A stretch of DNA of 64,000 nt from Phascolarctos cinereus (Eukaryota > Chordata > Mammalia > Diprotodontia > Phascolarctidae), in assembly GCF_002099425.1 (NCBI RefSeq), contig NW_018344164.1:3716001-3780000 (forward strand). Reading direction: 5' to 3'. Made by a program: the position numbers and the translations under genes. Below the pieces are notes generated by a model that was not told the DNA's origin, ran no database searches, and worked only from the letters and a program-made list of their open reading frames with translations. Position 1 is the stretch's first letter, and every line of letters begins with the position of its first letter. Positions 10,467 through 20,789 of this stretch are shown one piece after another.

Positions 10467-10652
10467 CATAGCCCTGGAAAGTTTGCTTGCATCAAATAAG
10501 TTAATTGTTATTGGAGTTATTCTGAAGTCAGTGCCATCTCTGATGATGTAGAAGCTTCCTTTTATCTCGGCCTCCAATTCAACATCCATTCTACTGGCTC
10601 TCTGAGTGACAATTAGAGGATGTGGTGAAGTGCTGACTTTTAACCTCACAGT
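10467..10652 (-). CDS. Candidate exon, minus strand, unknown gene
   Basis: A 186-base segment that stays open for 62 codons in phase 0-0. It is bounded by an AG (TAG at 10653-10655 on the minus strand, with a CTAAC branch-like word a little upstream) and a GTGGGT donor-like site at 10461-10466. The peptide has varied composition: RMDVELEAEIKGSFYIIRDG, then TDFRITPITINLFDASKLSR. I do not recognise the family; alternating hydrophobic runs suggest beta strands. The acceptor is weak because its pyrimidine tract is poor. No partner exon was found nearby, and the exon-like segment at 25070-25202 ends in phase 2, so it cannot join this one directly. It may be a real exon, a lost exon or chance. Confidence 0.3.
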
Positions 10653-11049
10653 CTAGCTGGTCCAGTTAGGGTATTGTCCTCATTTAAATTGGTTTGTAAA
10701 TAAATTCTTAGCTTCTCACTTCCTTTGAGAATCATCTGCCTCTTCACGTTCCTGGAGATAATATCGTTCATAGTTTATGTGTCTACTAGCAAGTTTTGTT
10801 TATTTTATTTTTTTCCTTCTATGTCTTCTTGGGATTAATTGAGAAGGGAAGAAAAGCTTTTTGTAAAAATAATTCATGTTTAGAGATTCATATTGACAAA
10901 AGTAAAAAAAAACTTAAAGTTTACTTTCTGTAACACTAAGGACACATAAAGCTATGATTTATGAGACTGAGAAGGCTATATCTATAAAACAAACAAGAAA
11001 ACAAAGTTGGTATTCCTCATAATGAAGCAGGTGGCATGTCTTTTCAAAA
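10653..11049. other. Unassigned unique DNA
   Basis: No recognised repeat or gene. Confidence 0.4.
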
Positions 11050-12194
11050 TCCTATTTTAGCTGGGCAGTGATTTGCAATGAAAGCTGACGTGTTTGTTTT
11101 TGCCAGGCTTAACAGCCCCCAAGGCCTGTTCAAAGTCATCTGGAAAATGAAAAAAAAAAAGAGTCAAAATCATTTTTCTAGGAGCAGAGTTTTTTTTGCT
11201 CAAGGTCTGGGAGACAAATTTCTTTCAAGAAGGTTGGTTCATTATTTGCTCTCTTTATGAAGAAGTAATTTTGCAGCTGTGATCAGACCTTAACCAAACA
11301 GATCATTTAAGCAATGGTCATAGAATAGCCCCTCAACTAATATAGAGGAAGGATATTGGTACCAGTTGTGGGACGAGTATTGGAGGTGGTTTTCTAGCTG
11401 TAAGCCTAGTTATTCAATGTGACATGATTTCATCAGATAGAGAATTTAGTGACTTGGCATAAATTGCCATCGATGTCTCTGTTTCAGCTGAAAAATATTG
11501 GACCAGGTGACTAGAATGTTAATAATCATGAAAATGATGAGCATATGTAGTGCATTAATCAGCAGGGCACCATTACACAATCATCCTGGTGGAGTTCTGC
11601 AGGGTTCTTTGATTAAATATATTTGAATAATCAGGACTAGAGCCAGGATAACTGCTCTTTAAAAGTAGTTTCACACTAGCTCTGTGCTATAATTCTTTTC
11701 TCATTTGAAGAGAAACTGATTTTAATACTTATGAATATTTGAGAGTTCTACCTGGATTTTTTTTTTCCTAGGGAGAGAGCTGCTATGAAATTGATTTTTT
11801 CCCTTTATGTAACACGGATGGTACAGAGACTTATTGGGAAATCTATCCTTGTTGGGGACAATTCAGTTGGTAACTAATATGGTAAACTCACCTGTAGGAA
11901 TTCTTTATGATATTGATCCATCAGCAGCTCTGGCTGCCTAATGAGAATTTGTATTAGGCCTGCCAGTAGCTGTTTCTATGTATTACTTGAGATGTGCCAG
12001 AAGTAAAAACAACTGCACCCAATTCCTTTTTATGGTACAGCTGCTTAATAAGTCAACTTTCAAAGTGAAGAAATGGATCATCTAAGGCCTCTGCAGATTT
12101 ATTCAATTGTCCTCATCAAGATTTAGTGATACATATTGGGGAGTAAAAGACAATGGGGCTCTCTGGTGGAATAACAACTCTATTCTCCTCTTTT
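11050..12194. other. Repeat-free block, possible conserved non-coding DNA
   Basis: More than 1.1 kb with no MIR, L2, SINE or L1 match although such repeats crowd the neighbourhood. Homeobox-type ATTA words recur (for example 'gtagtgcattaatcagcagg' near 11550). No constrained open frame. Conservation is an inference only. Confidence 0.3.
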
Positions 12195-12195
12195 A

Positions 12196-12208
12196 AAAAG
12201 GAATTTCA
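12196..12208 (+). repeat. HAL1 target-site duplication, left
   Basis: aaaaggaatttca, repeated exactly at 15098-15110. It lies in the context ttttaaaaagg, which fits the L1 endonuclease preference TTTT/AA. Confidence 0.9.
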
Positions 12209-12383
12209 GGAGCCAAGATGGCAGAGTGAAAGCAGTGACTTGCTTGAGCTCTCCCCCAAACCCCTCCAAATGCTCATAAAAAAAATGGATGTAAACAAAT
12301 TCTGAAGCAGCAGAACCCACAAAAAGACAGAGTGAAACAAATTTCCATTCCAAGACAACCTGGATGATTGATCAGAAAGGTGT

Positions 12384-12440
12384 ATCGCGCCGGGCTGGGA
12401 GCACAGCACAGTGGGCGCGCAGGCCACAGCTAACCTGGAG
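12384..12440. promoter_or_regulatory. CpG-rich part of HAL1 5' UTR
   Basis: Words such as 'tatcgcgccgggctgg' and 'gtgggcgcgcaggcc' concentrate CpG in an otherwise CpG-poor window. L1-type 5' UTRs carry an internal promoter, so this is its likely position; promoter activity is not shown. Confidence 0.4.
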
Positions 12441-12789
12441 CAGGCCTCAGAGGACCGAATCTCAGGCAGCTGTGGAGGTTTCCATACTCCTCAATCCACC
12501 AATGCCAAAGACAACTTAGAAGGTCAGTGGGAAAAGTCGGTTTCTGTCCGTGCTGAGAAAGGAGGGCGGGGTCTCAGCACCATTCCCCAAGAGCATGGCC
12601 CTGGTGGGGGGGGGGGCAGCTGCTTCCTGAGCTTCCAGCCCACAAACTGAGGGGGAATCCAGTGGCTGATCAGAGAGGGATTGCAGGGATCTCTTTGCCA
12701 GTGCTGAGGCAGAAATCTCTTGCTTTGACCGTGTTTGGATCTGGGTCACAGTTCTGGGCAGCGGTGCTGGGGTAAGGAGGAACGCTGGC

Positions 12790-14113
12790 ATGGTGGTGCT
12801 TGTAGTGGCTGTGAAGAGGAACCCCTCCTCACAGTTACAGGACAGAAAGGAATACTTGTGGTGCCAGGAAAGGAGTAAACACCTCGCCCCTTATCATACC
12901 ACCTTGGAAGAACTGAAAGTTTACAGGGCCCTACAAGTATCTCTGAAAACAGCTATACAAACCCCTGAAGCTTGGGACAGTACATTCTCCACATTGGAAG
13001 CAGATTCTTACCTTAACAAGGAGTTTAAAACTCAAGTAATTGGCCTGGATCATGAGCAAGCAGCACAAAAGAGTCAGACTATATTATCTTACTTTGGTGA
13101 AAAAGAAGATCAAAATATACAACCAGAAGAAGACAACAAAGTCAAAGCTCCTACATCCAAAGCCTCCAAGAAAAATATGAATCAGTCCCAGGCCTTGGAA
13201 GAGCTCAAAAGGGATTTTGAGAAGCAAGTAAGGGAAGTAGAGGAAAAACTGAGAGTGATGCAAGAAAATCACGAAAAACAAGTCAACAGCTTGCTAAAGG
13301 AGACCCAAAAAAATACTGAAGAAAATAACACCTTAAAAAATAGCCTAACCCAAATGGCAAAAGAGGTCCAAAAAGCCAATGAGGAGAAAAATGCCCTAAA
13401 AAGAAAAATTGGCCAAATGGAAAAGGAAGTCCAAAAGCTTACTGAAGAAAATACTTCCTTAAAAATTAGAATAGAGCAATTGGAAGATAGTGACTTTATG
13501 AGAAATCAAGACACAGTAAAAAATCCAAAAGAATGAAAAATTAGAAAACAATGTGAAATATCTCATTGGAAAAAACTGACCTGGAAAATAGATCCAGGAG
13601 AGAGAATTTAAAAATTATTGGACTATCTGAAAGCCATGATCAAAAAAAGAGCCTAGACATCATCTTTCAAGAAATTATCAAGGAAAACTGCCCTGATATT
13701 AGAACCAGAGGGCAAAATAGAAATTGAAAGAATCCACAGATCTCCTCCTGAAAGAGATCCCCAAAGGAAAACTCCTAGGAATATTATAGCCAAATTCCAG
13801 AGTTCCCAGGTCAAGGAGAAAATATTACAAGCTGCCAGAAGGAAACAATTCAAGTACTGTGGAAACACAATCAGGATAACACAAGATTTAGCAGCTTCTA
13901 CATTAAAGGACCGCAGGGCATGGAATATAATATTCCAGGGCAAAGGAGATAGGATTACAACCAAGAATCACCTACCCAGCAAAACTGAGTATAATCCTTC
14001 AGGGGAAAAAATGGTCATTCAGTGAAATAGAGGACTTTCAAGCATTCTTGATGAAAAGACCAGAGCTGAATAGAAAATTTGACTTTCAAATACAGGACTC
14101 AAGTGGAACATGA
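12790..14113 (+). pseudogene. HAL1/L1 ORF1 protein (RNA-binding), disrupted
   Basis: L1 ORF1p is a trimeric RNA-binding chaperone that packages element RNA. The first frame (12790-13536) gives 248 residues: an N-terminal part, then from about residue 130 a charged coiled coil with heptad-like repeats (QMAKEVQKANEEKNALKRKI and similar). After its stop, the homologous protein continues in other frames. An RRM-like part follows (ENLKIIGLSESHDQKK near 13603-13650), then RIHRSPPERDPQRKTPRNI near 13728-13785, and a C-terminal domain with ITYPAKLSIILQGKKW near 13958-14004 that parallels ILYPAKLSFISEGE of human L1 ORF1p. The ancestral stop is TGA at 14111-14113. I count about three frame breaks (just after 13536, near 13690 and near 13935), so the copy is inactive. 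The ATG at 12790 is the first available but may not be the ancestral start. Confidence 0.8.
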
Positions 14114-15097
14114 AGAGGTAAACAGGAAAGAGAAATCATAAGAGACTTATTAAGATTGAACTGTTTACATTCCTGCATGGAAAGATGATATTTGTAACTC
14201 ATGAGACCTTTGTCAGTATTAGGGTAGTTGGAGGAAAAAAATTATATGTATGTATATGTAGATAGATAGATAGAGGGCACAGGGTGAGTTGAAGATTAAG
14301 GGGTCATATCTGGAGAATAAAATTAAGGGATGAGAGAGGATTATACTTGGAGAAGAAGAAAGGGAGAGGTAGAATGGGGTAAATTATCTCACAAAAAAAA
14401 AAGAAAAGAAAAGTCTCTTACAGTGGAGGGGAAATGGGGAAGGTGAGAGGGAATGAGTGAATCTTATTCTCATAGGATTTGGCTTAAGGAGGGAATAACA
14501 TACACATTCAATTGGGTATGGAAATCTGTCTTACCCTACAGGAAAATAGGGGGAGAAGGGGACAAGAGAGCAGGGGGATGATAGAGAGGAGGGCAGATTG
14601 GGAAAGGGTGTAATCAGAAGTAAATACTTCTAAGGAGGGACAGGGTCAAAAGAAAGAATAGAATTAAGGGAAATAGAGTTAGTTTTTCACAACATGTCTA
14701 CTATGGACACGTTTTGCATAACTGCACATGTACAACCTATATTGAGTTGCTTGCCTTTTCAATGAGGGTGGGTGGGGAGGGAGGAAGAGAGAAAATTTGA
14801 AACCTAAAGTTTTAAAAACATAAGTTTTAAAAAAAATGTTTTCACATGTTACTGGGAAGTAAGAAATATAGGAAATGGGGTACAAAAGTCTATCCTGCCC
14901 TACAGGAAAATAGAAGGGGAGGGGGATAAGAGAAGGGGAGAGAGATAGAAGAGAGGACAGAGTATGGGAAGGGATATTCAGAATGCATGCTATCTTGGGG
15001 TGGGGGAGAGGGGAGATGGGGTGAAAATTTGGAACTCAAAAACTTGTGGAAGTGAATGTTGAAAACTAAAAATAAATAAATTTATATTAAAAAAAAT

Positions 15098-15110
15098 AAA
15101 AGGAATTTCA
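15098..15110 (+). repeat. HAL1 target-site duplication, right
   Basis: aaaaggaatttca, identical to 12196-12208, directly after the A-rich tail. Confidence 0.9.
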
Positions 15111-15904
15111 AAAGAAAAGTTCTGGAAAAGGGATTTTTAACAGGTTGGATGTTATGTAACTTTGCTTTTGAGTATCAGGTTAGCTGCCATGAGAATCTAT
15201 AACCAAATGGGAGCATTAGGTAATATGAAGAATTTGGGTATTCTGACTAGACTGTGAACCAGTTGCAGGCAGATACAGGCCAGATTTTAGGAGGGAGGGG
15301 CCACTTTCTGTGATCTAGTGAAGTATTTGCAAAACTCCATTTTTATTGGGAAAAACAAAACAAAACATTGTAAGTGTTTTCCTGAAAGGCTTATGTATTT
15401 GTGGTCACATGATTCTACATGTAATCTAGCTCCTTGAATTAAAACTGTATCACAACAGTTAAGGATAAGAGAGTTGCGAATACTAATAAAGACTAATTCA
15501 GAGTTTATAGCCTACTCACTTTTATGAAGGCATATTTGTGTAAACAAAGGCAATCTGCTCTGAAGGGAACCTTATAGAATGGGGCCATCTTATTTTCTAT
15601 AGACAGGTACTTTGGACACAAAAGTTTTGGTTCCTTTTTCCTTAAAAGTCATACATATAGACAAAATAGGTTATTGGCTAAAATCTTAACATAGAGAAAT
15701 ATTCCTGCTTTCTGTTCAAATCTTAGAAGTTTTTAGTCAGGGCTTGTAAGCTTACACGTTCAGATACTGTCTTTCCTCAGAGGTACTGCACCTAATATTT
15801 GGATAAACTGCTGTGTCCTTGGATGGTGATGTCTGCAGTATGACTCTATGGTCTGAATACTACGTGTGAAAGCCTTTGTAAATTCATAGAGGCAGTAGAT
15901 AGAC
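15111..15904. other. Unassigned unique DNA
   Basis: No repeat or gene recognised. Confidence 0.45.
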
Positions 15905-16105
15905 ACAGGGCCATAAATCTAGAGCTGAAAGAAACCCCTGGGTCCTTCCACTTCAATCCCCTTGTTTTACAATGAAGAAACTCAGAGGGATTGACTTTCC
16001 CAAGGTTACTTGGGTAGTAAGCATCAGAAGTGGGATTTGAACGCAGATCTTATGATTCCAAAGCATATGTTCCTTCTGTTCCTCCCCACTATGCCACGAT
16101 GCCCC
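15905..16105 (-). repeat. MIR3-like SINE, antisense
   Basis: 'ataaatctagagctgaaaga', 'ccccttgttttacaatgaag', 'agaagtgggatttgaacgca', 'ctatgccacgatgcc' follow the antisense MIR3 order to the tRNA-like head. Confidence 0.8.
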
Positions 16106-16379
16106 CTAACGCGCTCAGACAGTTAGGACATCTTGAGAGACTTTGTCAAATGCTTTGCTTAGAGATGATACGGTCCAATCCCTTTCATTCCTTGGTCCAG
16201 ATTTTTGGTTTCCTCTTTTTGAAGTTCAAATTGGATCTGAAGGATATGGAAACTAAGGCTGAGCCTTGTGGCATTGCTTCTCACTCACTCATTTACTCAT
16301 TCTCAGGGGTTTGAGGAGAATTTTCTTCTCCACTGTCAACACTTGCCCTTCCCTCCAATTTTACCTGGCATCTGATTGT
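16106..16379. other. Unassigned, possible old LINE scrap
   Basis: 'ctttgtcaaatgctttgctt' recalls antisense CR1/L3-type LINE sequence, but the match is too short to call. Confidence 0.25.
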
Positions 16380-16544
16380 TAATAAATGCTTATGTGAGCC
16401 AGGTACTGTGCAAAGCCCTTTTCAAATATTATCTCTTTTGCTCCTCACAACCCTGGGAAGTAGGTGCCCCCATTTTATAAATGAAGAAACTGAGGCAGAG
16501 GTTGTGACTTGCCCAGAGTCACAAGCTGGTATCTGAAGCTTGCT
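16380..16544 (-). repeat. MIR SINE, antisense
   Basis: 'gagccaggtactgtgcaaag', 'gctcctcacaaccctgggaa', 'atgaagaaactgaggcagag', 'gacttgcccagagtcacaag'. Confidence 0.85.
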
Positions 16545-17130
16545 TGTAGAAGGTAAGATGTGAGATGAATCTTGAAGGAATCCAGGAAAGTTAGGAAGCT
16601 AAAGTGAAGAGGAAGAACATTCCAGGTACTAACAGTCCTAAAGTACTTGAGAAATGATGAACACTTGTGCTGAAGCACAGCCCTTAGATTATTGCTGTTC
16701 TATCTACTTTTCCTCACCCTCACACAACCAGCATATCATGCTGGTAATGAAGTCAGAGGATGAGAAACTCCTTTTGGGATTATGTACAGCAGATGACAGG
16801 GGCCCCAGAAAGAGGAATTGAGAAGGAAATCTATGGATTGGGCAAGGCAAAGAAAAACCAAGCTTAAAGTGGGAAAATCTTTGGGCTCCTGATGAAGATG
16901 GAAAAAAAATTGTAAGAGGGAAAAAGAGGGATTGGGACAAAATCATGACATACATTGATACAGAAAGGGTGGGAAATGGATGATAGGGCAAAGGAGACCA
17001 TGAAGGAGCAGTGAGCTGTGTATGGGGAGAAGCAAGAGAAAGAAGTGTCAGCAAATCCCAGGGAGGAGAGGGTGGCCATCAGTGTCAAATGTCACAGAAA
17101 AGTCAAGAAAGATGAATGCTGAGAAAAGAT
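16545..17130 (-). repeat. L2 LINE internal region, antisense
   Basis: 'gaagaacattccaggtacta' and 'gtcaaatgtcacagaaaagt' match reversed L2 3'-region phrases. The middle is poorly preserved, so this may be two fragments. Confidence 0.5.
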
Positions 17131-17299
17131 AGCCTATTTCATTCCTCAACCCCTTTCAGTCTGATGTTCAGCCTTGTCACTCAGCTAAAACTTCCCTCTC
17201 TAAAGCTGTCATTGATGTCTTTATTGTAAGACATGATGGACTTTCTTTGGAAAATTTCCTTTTGGAATCCCTAGATTCTTTCTAGGTTCTAGGTCTTTC
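17131..17299 (+). repeat. Possible L2 internal fragment, sense
   Basis: 'ctctctaaagctgtcattga' resembles the L2 coding phrase ALSKVTND. A short, weak match. Confidence 0.3.
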
Positions 17300-17351
17300 T
17301 TGGTGGTGGTGGTGGTGAAGTAGTAGTGGTAGTAGTAGTAGCAGTAGTAGT

Positions 17352-17386
<35 letters not shown>

Positions 17387-17456
17387 AAGTACAAGTAGTA
17401 ATTGTAGTAGCAATAGTAGTAATAATGAGGATGATTATAATGATAATAATATTAAT
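17300..17456. repeat. Compound triplet repeat (GGT/AGT/AGC/AAT)
   Basis: Successive runs of GGT, AGT, then about nine CAG/AGC units near 17351-17377, AGT again, and AAT. Read directly. Confidence 0.95.
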
Positions 17457-17727
17457 AAATAACTAACATTTATTTAATGCTTACTATTTTCCCAGCACCA
17501 TCCCAAGCACTTCACAATCCTTATCTTATTTAGTCCTCACAACAACCCTGGAAGGTAGGTGCTATATTGATTCCCATTTTAAACATAAGGAAACTGAAGC
17601 CTATAGAGGTTAAGTGACTTGCCCGGGGTCATAAAGCTAGTAAATGTTTGAGGCTAGATTTGAACTCAGGTCTTCCTGATTCCAGTTCCAGCATTCTATC
17701 CACTGCTCCACCTAATTGATGCCCCCA
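17457..17727 (-). repeat. MIR/CORE-SINE, near full length, antisense
   Basis: 'aactaacatttatttaatgc', 'agtcctcacaacaaccctgg', 'gttaagtgacttgcccgggg', 'tagatttgaactcaggtctt', 'tatccactgctccaccta'. Confidence 0.9.
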
Positions 17728-17789
17728 AGAGTTAGTGCTTCCCCCAACCAACTTTGAAATGATTTTGTACTGACTTTTAAAATCTCTTA

Positions 17790-17945
17790 TTTGATTATAT
17801 TTATATACAGTATCCTCATAGCAGAATGTAAGCTTCTTGAGGGCAGAGGCTGTTTTGATTTTATATTCATTTGTATCCCCAATGCCTTGTATAATATCTT
17901 GCATATACTGGCCATTTAATAAATACTTATTAAATTGAATTCAAT
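17790..17945 (+). repeat. L2 3' end, sense
   Basis: 'aatgtaagcttcttgagggc', 'ttgtatccccaatgccttgt', 'ggccatttaataaatactta'. Confidence 0.85.
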
Positions 17946-18074
17946 TATTTCAACTTTAACGTGTAACACCTCTTGGTGTCTTCTCTTCTCTGATTGAAGG
18001 GCTAGAGAGCAAGGCAAAATAAAAAAATTCCTCCCTGTATAGAGGCTTCAGAATTCACAACTCTTTATTTCCCA

Positions 18075-18255
18075 CCGGCTGCTCCTTCTGGGGACCCTGT
18101 GGTACCTCCCTACTCTTTTTAGCTTCCTTTTGTGTAAAGTTATCCCCCATTAGATTGTAAGTTCCTTGAGAGTAGGGACTATCTTTTCTTATTTGTATCT
18201 CCAGTGTGCTTAGCATGGTATTTGGCACAGAGGAGGCATGTAATATTTATTAATT
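18075..18255 (+). repeat. L2 3' end, sense
   Basis: 'cattagattgtaagttcctt', 'gagagtagggactatctttt', 'tatctccagtgtgcttagca', 'ggcacagaggaggcatgtaa'. Confidence 0.85.
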
Positions 18256-18929
18256 ATAACTATGACTAAAAAAAAACCCTAATATCAGCAGAGAATTTTG
18301 AAAGGCATGTGCTTTTCAAAGCATAATTTCCCTTTAATATGACATGAAATGGACTGTTATTCATACCCTGGTAACGTACCACCCAATTTTCTCTTCACAA
18401 CAGCCTCTTTTCTTCCACCCTTGTGGACACTATTGCCAGCTGATGAAACTGCTTATTTAAAAAGATTCCATTTCTACGTCCAGTACTTCTTTTTCTTTAT
18501 GCTTATAAAGCCCACAAATTACTCTTGCTCCAGGTTTGCTTTCTTATTGAAGTGAGCTCTGTATAACTGAGGAGGACTTACCCAGCTCTGCAATTCTGTG
18601 ACCAGCTTCCTCCCTCAGTTGCCTGATGTCTGGAATAATAACTACAATTCTAAAGGTGGAGAGAGCACCTCTACTATTTAAGATGCTATTAAACCTTGGT
18701 CATGCCATGAGTTGAGGCTGCTGATCACTTCTAACTACAAAAGCAGCAGTCATGGGAATAAATAGTGTTTGAACTACCAAAAGCTGCTGTTTCCCAGAGT
18801 TCTTTCCAGAAAAGAAAGCAACTCATAAAAAAATATGAAATGCAAAATGAACCATTGGAAAATACTGGCTCCTAAGTAGCATTAAATGGTGATTACTTAA
18901 AATGGACCGCACCAACAAAAATAACTTAA
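18256..18929. other. Unassigned unique DNA
   Basis: No recognised repeat or gene. Several homopolymer A runs only. Confidence 0.4.
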
Positions 18930-19112
18930 ATGTTAGAGAATGTGGTATAGTGCAGAGTCCTGGGTTTGGAGTTAGATGTCAAGAGGCAAATCCTCTTCTC
19001 CTACTTTCTCTTGTGACTTTGGCCAAGTATCCTTACCTCTTCTTCACATGAGGGTATTGTCCTAACTGACCTCTCCTGTCCCTTCCACTTTTAAATCTGT
19101 GATCTTTTAATG
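18930..19112 (+). repeat. MIR3-like SINE, sense
   Basis: 'aatgtggtatagtgcagagt', 'gtgactttggccaagtatcc', 'ctgtcccttccacttttaaa'. Confidence 0.7.
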
Positions 19113-19224
19113 AGAATGTTTCTCAGATCAGTTTCAAAAAAGGTCATAATCATAGTACAGATGGACGTGTGATTTCATTGGTTATAGGAAACTCCCAGGG
19201 GAGGAAACTCCTTCTTCCAATGCA

Positions 19225-19400
19225 AGTAGACACCTCTGCAGCTAATAGTGGTGGAGAGTTACCTAGACAATCAAGAAGTGTTTAGAGGTCATGTGACTTT
19301 CCTAGAGTCACAGGGTTAGAATTTGAGAGGTATAATTTGAACCCAGGTCTTTTTGCTTTCAAGACAGGCTCTACCCACTATATTATACTACCTCTAAGTA
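19225..19400 (-). repeat. MIR-type SINE, antisense
   Basis: 'gtcatgtgactttcctagag', 'taatttgaacccaggtcttt', 'ctacccactatattatacta'. Confidence 0.7.
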
Positions 19401-19404
19401 AAGA

Positions 19405-19630
19405 CGAAAGTTAACACTCCCACCCAATTATTCTGTGTGTATTTATTTATCTGTGTGTATCGTGTATCTACTTGGCCACAGATGACTTTCACACGTACAT
19501 GTCTTCCTCATAGGGATGTGAGCTACTTGAGGACGGGAAATACATAAGAATATATTTATAAGAACAGGAAGTACAATGTCTAGAATATGGTAAGAACTTA
19601 ATGAATGCTTTTCATTCGTTCATTCATTCC
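19405..19630 (+). repeat. L2 3' end, sense
   Basis: 'gatgtgagctacttgaggac', 'aagaacttaatgaatgcttt', ending in cattcgttcattcattcc. Confidence 0.65.
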
Positions 19631-19750
19631 AATAGAACAGGATTTCCTTAAGAACAGGGAATGTTTCATTTTAGCCTTTGTATCCCCAGCCCCTGACACA
19701 GTTCCTGGCACCCAGTAAGAGTTAAACAAGCACTTGGTGAATGAATTACA
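19631..19750 (+). repeat. L2 3' end, sense, second copy
   Basis: 'tttgtatccccagcccctga', 'tggcacccagtaagagttaa', 'acttggtgaatgaatt'. It lies directly after another L2 end in the same orientation. Confidence 0.75.
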
Positions 19751-20334
19751 TTATTTCATCTGACTGGGGATCTAAGAACCCTCTTGCTTGTGATAATAAA
19801 AGCAACCACAACAACTTATATTTATAGGGACTTTACAATGAAAAAGCAAGTTGGCGCTGGACCTCACCATTTTTGTAATCTATTCTACGTGTAGGCAGGG
19901 AGAGAATACAGGCTTCAGCTGAACTAATCCTCTAATCTGGAGACAAAACGCAAGGTCTGTTCAGGCAATCAACAGCTTAGTATCTGAGTCAAAAAATCAA
20001 CATGTGTTGGAGGTCACAGGGAAGGTCTTCAGGGTGGTGTTCAGAGATAGTCCTATAGCCCAGGGAGAAGTCCTAATTCTATATGCCAATGTCAAAGCTA
20101 ACTGTTCAACAGTGAGAAAGAGCTTTCTAATTAAATCCTATCTAGTCCAAGAAGAATTATTATTATTACAAATAATCATGGCTACAAATTATAGTTTGAA
20201 TTATAGTTACAAGTCTGGAAGTAGGCTGCAGCAATCTGGGACATTGAAATTTGGAGGGCGCTGACTGTACTAGAATTCTAAGAAGAGAAACAATTTGGCA
20301 GAGCACCTTAAGAACAATTAGGTAAAATAGGAAT
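19751..20334. other. Unassigned unique DNA
   Basis: No recognised repeat apart from a possible MIR scrap near 19800-19850. Confidence 0.4.
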
Positions 20335-20394
20335 GCATGCATGAAGGAATGAATGCATGCATGCGTGAAGGAATGAATGAAAGAAAACATATCT
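20335..20394. repeat. (GAAT/GCAT)n short tandem repeat
   Basis: 'gcatgcatgaaggaatgaat' repeated with variation, at the 3' side of an antisense L2 end. It may derive from the L2 tail. Confidence 0.85.
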
Positions 20395-20510
20395 ATTAAG
20401 TGTTATGTGTTTGACACTGTGATAAATGCTGGAGATACAAATTTGAAAATGAGATAGTCCCTGCTCTCCAGGAGCTTACTGCAGCCTAATAGGAGGAGAT
20501 GATGCATCCT
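20395..20510 (-). repeat. L2 3' end, antisense
   Basis: 'atctattaagtgttatgtgt', 'gacactgtgataaatgctgg', 'ccctgctctccaggagctta'. Confidence 0.8.
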
Positions 20511-20789
20511 GTGTGTATGGTGTCAATGACTAGAGATGCTTTCAGATGGTATCTTTCCCAGATGATCTTCACTCAGTTCTTCCTCCCCATCTCAAAATTC
20601 CTAGCAGTGGCTCAATAGTATCTCACAGTCTTGGACCATGAAGGTCAGAGTGTAGTTTCTTACCTTATCCCTCCCCTCAACCAAATTTTTTTAAAAAACA
20701 ATTTCATCTGAGGACACATTTCATGTTGCATGCCTGGAGTACTTTTCAATCTCTTTGTGCAGGATACAAAATTACTAGTTAGTGCTCTT
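20511..20789. other. Unassigned unique DNA
   Basis: No recognised repeat. Confidence 0.4.

Larger units (their letters stand above)
12209..15097 (+). mobile_element. HAL1 (half-L1) retroposon, full length, ORF1 only
   Basis: A 2889-base element with exact 13-bp TSDs. It opens 'ggagccaagatggcagagtg', a typical L1 5' start, and has a GC/CpG-richer 5' untranslated part to about 12790. It then carries one L1 ORF1 gene and a roughly 1-kb purine-rich 3' part, ending in an A-rich tail (aataaataaatttatattaa). There is no ORF2: endonuclease and reverse transcriptase are absent by length and content. This is the definition of a HAL1, which relies on L1 proteins in trans. Its 3' terminus matches the antisense L1 ends at 38.09 kb. 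Intact TSDs and full length suggest a later insertion than the L2/MIR fragments around it. Confidence 0.85.

Noticed and set aside
12790-13536. 248-residue coiled-coil protein as a host gene
   Set aside because: It is the front part of a HAL1 ORF1: TSDs, L1-like start, A-rich tail and homology beyond its stop show a transposon origin.
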